Shown piece by piece: positions 62,166 through 64,000 of a stretch of DNA of 64,000 bases; within the stretch, counting starts at the first letter, position 1, and each line of letters opens with the position of its first letter. The notes under the pieces were generated by a model. That model saw only the letters and a list, made by a program, of their open reading frames with translations. It was not told where the DNA came from and did not search any database. The DNA comes from VFJQ01 sp044226525. GTDB taxonomy: Bacteria > Verrucomicrobiota > Verrucomicrobiia > Chthoniobacterales > Chthoniobacteraceae. The position numbers and the translations under genes were made by a program. The stretch covers positions 62,001 to 126,000 of the forward strand of contig JBGAGV010000009.1 in assembly GCA_044226525.1 (NCBI GenBank), written 5' to 3'.

Positions 62166-63302
62166 ATGCGTTTCCTCCCGCTGATCATCTGCGTCTTCGG
62201 CACCAGCGTTGTTATGGCCGAAACGCCTGCCCCGACGCCCGCTCCGAAGGACGTTTTCCTCGAGCAGGTCGCGGCGCATTTTTCTGCGTGGGATGCGGAT
62301 CGCGATGGGGTGCTGAGCAATGCGGAGATCGACACGCTCGTGGTGAATCCGAAGATCACCGGTGCGGAAGCTGCCGCCGTGGGGGCGCTGAAACGGGTCG
62401 CGCGGGGATCGCGCACCATCCCAGCCATCACCGATCTCACGGTAGACCGCATCAATACGCTCGTGGCCGAAGCGCCCAGGAAGGGGCAGCCGAATCTCCC
62501 GCTGATGTTCGAATTCGGGCGCAAACGGATTGCGAGCACGAACCGCACGCTTTTCGGCGAAGCCGAGGGCAGCCAGCCGCGGCTGGATACCATCCGCCAG
62601 GGGAAGCTCGGCAATTGCTTCTGCCTCGCGCCTCTGGGCGCGCTGGTGCAAGGGAGGCCTGCGGTGGTCGCGTCGATGTTCAAACCGCAGCCGGACGGTT
62701 CTTACGATGTGCAACTCGGGCAGCAATCGGTGCGCGTGCAGCCGCCGACCGATGCGGAGCTGGCCTTCATCGCCTCGAACGAATCGGCCGGCCTGTGGGT
62801 AAACCTCTACGAAAAAGCCGTCGGCCAGACTCGCAATGAATTGAAGCCCGAAGCCGAGCGCAGTGCCTCCGCGGTGGAAGCGCTCGCGCGAGGTGGCTCC
62901 GCCGGCACCATGCTCGCCTTCATCACCGGGCACGAGGTCACGCGGTTCAGTTGCAAGTGGGCGAAGGATGCGAAGACGACTGCGGAAGAAGCCGACGCCA
63001 GGCTGGCGGAGTTGCGTGGCTCGCTCGCGAAAGCGGTGCGCGAGAGCCGTCTCATGACCTGCGGCACCACCACCGTCACCACGCCCGGCCTCACCCCGAA
63101 CCACGCCTACGCCGTGCTCGGCTACGACGAAGCGACCGATTGCCTGAAGCTCTGGAATCCCCACGGCGGCGCCTTCAAACCCAAAGGCCCCACCGGCCTC
63201 ACCAACGGTTACCCGATGAGCAACGGCGTTTTCGAAATGCCGACGTCCGATTTCGTGAAGCAGTTCAGCGGGATGGCGTTCGAGGAATTGCCGGCGAGCT
63301 GA
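62166..63302 (+). CDS. calpain-like (C2 family) cysteine protease with EF-hand
   Basis: 378 residues. Signal peptide (LPLIICVFGTSVVMA), a single EF-hand-like loop DADRDGVLSNAE at residues 43-54, and a protease domain with the calpain triad: Cys151 in QGKLGNCFCLA (compare the QGxLGDCWxLA motif), His313 in NHAYAVLGYD and Asn331 in LKLWNPHG. It would be a calcium-dependent extracytoplasmic protease. Homologues occur sporadically in bacteria. The trailing region FKPKGPTGLTNGYPMS follows the catalytic Asn, as in family members. Confidence 0.85.
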   Translation: MRFLPLIICVFGTSVVMAETPAPTPAPKDVFLEQVAAHFSAWDADRDGVLSNAEIDTLVVNPKITGAEAAAVGALKRVARGSRTIPAITDLTVDRINTLVAEAPRKGQPNLPLMFEFGRKRIASTNRTLFGEAEGSQPRLDTIRQGKLGNCFCLAPLGALVQGRPAVVASMFKPQPDGSYDVQLGQQSVRVQPPTDAELAFIASNESAGLWVNLYEKAVGQTRNELKPEAERSASAVEALARGGSAGTMLAFITGHEVTRFSCKWAKDAKTTAEEADARLAELRGSLAKAVRESRLMTCGTTTVTTPGLTPNHAYAVLGYDEATDCLKLWNPHGGAFKPKGPTGLTNGYPMSNGVFEMPTSDFVKQFSGMAFEELPAS

Positions 63303-63914
63303 CCCGGAAAGGGTGTTAGTTCGGCGGAAGTGATTGGCCAGATCGCTGGTTTTAACGAGTCGCCGAGTCTTCATATTTGGAAAGCAAGGAGACGACGGTT
63401 GCCCGCACTGGATGGCATTCCTTTCTGGAGAAAATAGCCCGGCGCTGGTTCGTCTTCCTCGGGCCTCGGCGATGTGGCGGAGCGGCCGCTCGCCAAATAG
63501 TGTGTTTATTGTGTCTGTGCGTCTCCGGACCAGCCGCAGGGCCAACCAGCGGGCCCGCGAATCGAGAAGCGTTTCCAACTCGCCTCCCTCGGCCTTGGCG
63601 GAGCGGCGGAGCGACGGCTCGCCAAATAGTGTGTTTATTGTGTCTGTTCGTCTCCCCGACCAGCGGCAGGGCCAACAAGCGGGCCAGCGCGAAGGCCGCA
63701 GAGGAGAACCGGCGAGGAATTCATCGCCGCACGGCGCGTGATTCCGGCCTTGGCGGGGAAACTCGTTTGGGCGTGGAGACGGCGGATACATACCCCTGTC
63801 TTTTCGTCCTCGATCGCCACTACGGCGAACCGGCGGTTCCGTCCATTCGCCAGTTCCCACTATTTCTTCGCCGGGAGCCCCTGGGCGCCAGCCGCCGGAG
63901 GGCTAGCGAGGGGC
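63303..63914. other. 612-base region without a supported gene; carries tandem repeats
   Basis: Open frames on both strands here are driven by repeat sequence and GC bias and show no domain. The stretch contains two tandem ~103-base units with an AT-rich core (63458-63560 and 63588-63690). The remainder is GC-rich with no recognised feature. It separates the calpain-like gene from the partial glycosyltransferase at the edge. Confidence 0.5.
63458..63690 (+). repeat. tandem ~103-base repeat (two units) with conserved 25-base AT-rich core
   Basis: Unit 1 (63458-63560) and unit 2 (63588-63690) align over their full length with scattered mismatches and small gaps. The period, measured between cores, is 129 bases. 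The cores at 63494-63518 and 63623-63647 are identical to each other and to the inverted copy at 24213-24237. Conserved flanks include GCTCG just before the core and GCAGGGCCAAC after it. Confidence 0.85.
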
Positions 63915-64000
63915 TTAGTTCAGTAACCCGCGCCGCATGAGTTCAGCGATGCCTTCGACGTAGAACAGATCGCGGGTTTTGCCGTAGTAGTGCCGGGCGA
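63915..64000 (-). CDS. glycosyltransferase, C-terminal fragment (continues beyond the window)
   Basis: The last 27 codons of a minus-strand gene, stop TAA at 63915-63917. The visible residues ARHYYGKTRDLFYVEGIAEL closely match the C-terminus of the glycosyltransferase at 27128-28042 (ARHYVGAVRDRFYAEGLKRL), so it is very probably a paralogue. The rest lies outside the window. Confidence 0.75.
   Translation of the reverse strand, partial: ARHYYGKTRDLFYVEGIAELMRRGLLN

Noticed and set aside
63458..63690. CRISPR-like repeat-spacer-repeat
   Set aside because: Only two units, the repeat is ~103 bases with divergent edges, and the third core copy is far away and inverted; no cas genes.
63352..63940. 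Open frames over the tandem repeat (both strands), including a repeated RHNKHTI peptide
   Set aside because: The peptide similarity follows from nucleotide repeats and appears in several frames; no start, RBS or domain supports a gene.

Overview
The window is a GC-rich chromosomal segment from a Gram-negative-type bacterium, most likely of the PVC superphylum and probably Verrucomicrobiota. The pointers are inferential. They include a LEPR-XLL-like N-terminal motif (LEDRVAPA) on a giant glycine-rich protein, a Tat-exported Gfo/Idh/MocA oxidoreductase beside a secreted pectate lyase, a PQQ-propeller protein, TPR-fused glycosyltransferases and an RND efflux pair. No rRNA, CRISPR array, transposase or phage morphogenesis module was seen.

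Layout. 1-4073 (minus): RND efflux permease (C-terminus cut by the window edge) and its lipoprotein adaptor. 4266-21719: mostly housekeeping genes (pyrH, frr, a phosphoesterase, gatCA, tRNA with CAT anticodon, glgB, tadA, rplS, rnhB, a YraN-family gene) mixed with secreted proteins, a TPR glycosyltransferase and an unusual YadA-head/S74-chaperone adhesin. 22083-27078: an orphan LuxR-type regulator with a degenerate receiver, an FkbM methyltransferase, a pectate lyase and a Gfo/Idh/MocA oxidoreductase.

27128-47580 (minus) is the centrepiece: nine genes in one 20.4-kb run. Nearly all junctions are 4-base ATGA overlaps, so translation is probably coupled. In transcription order they are an NRPS (C-A-PCP-E-C-PCP), a PKS/NRPS hybrid (KS-ACP-aminotransferase-C-A-PCP-TE), a phosphopantetheinyl transferase, a Wzm/Wzt-type polysaccharide ABC exporter (permease, then ATPase with a C-terminal extension), a methyltransferase, a fused double GT2, a GT2, and a further GT-A-type glycosyltransferase. 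The assembly line has no acyltransferase domain and its second NRPS module has no adenylation domain. It contains a beta-aminating aminotransferase and ends in a thioesterase with Cys in place of the nucleophilic Ser. Read by eye, the two A domains match threonine (followed by an epimerase, so D-Thr) and an isoleucine/valine-like residue. Coupling to a polysaccharide exporter and several glycosyltransferases suggests a glycosylated or glycan-linked nonribosomal peptide; that last step is inference.

Divergently from this operon, 47782-52689 carries a GT4 glycosyltransferase, a WecA-like polyprenyl-phosphate sugar-1-phosphate transferase and an O-antigen-ligase-like protein, so the NRPS operon lies inside a surface-polysaccharide locus. 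52746-58516 holds a Fur-family regulator (possibly leaderless), argH, a methyltransferase, an O-GlcNAc-transferase-like TPR protein and a glycosyltransferase split by a +1 frameshift. 58519-63302 holds the glycine-rich repeat protein, a thioredoxin-like protein and a calpain-like cysteine protease with an EF-hand. The right edge carries a tandem ~100-bp repeat whose 25-bp AT-rich core recurs inverted 39 kb away. It ends in the C-terminal fragment of a paralogue of the operon's last glycosyltransferase.
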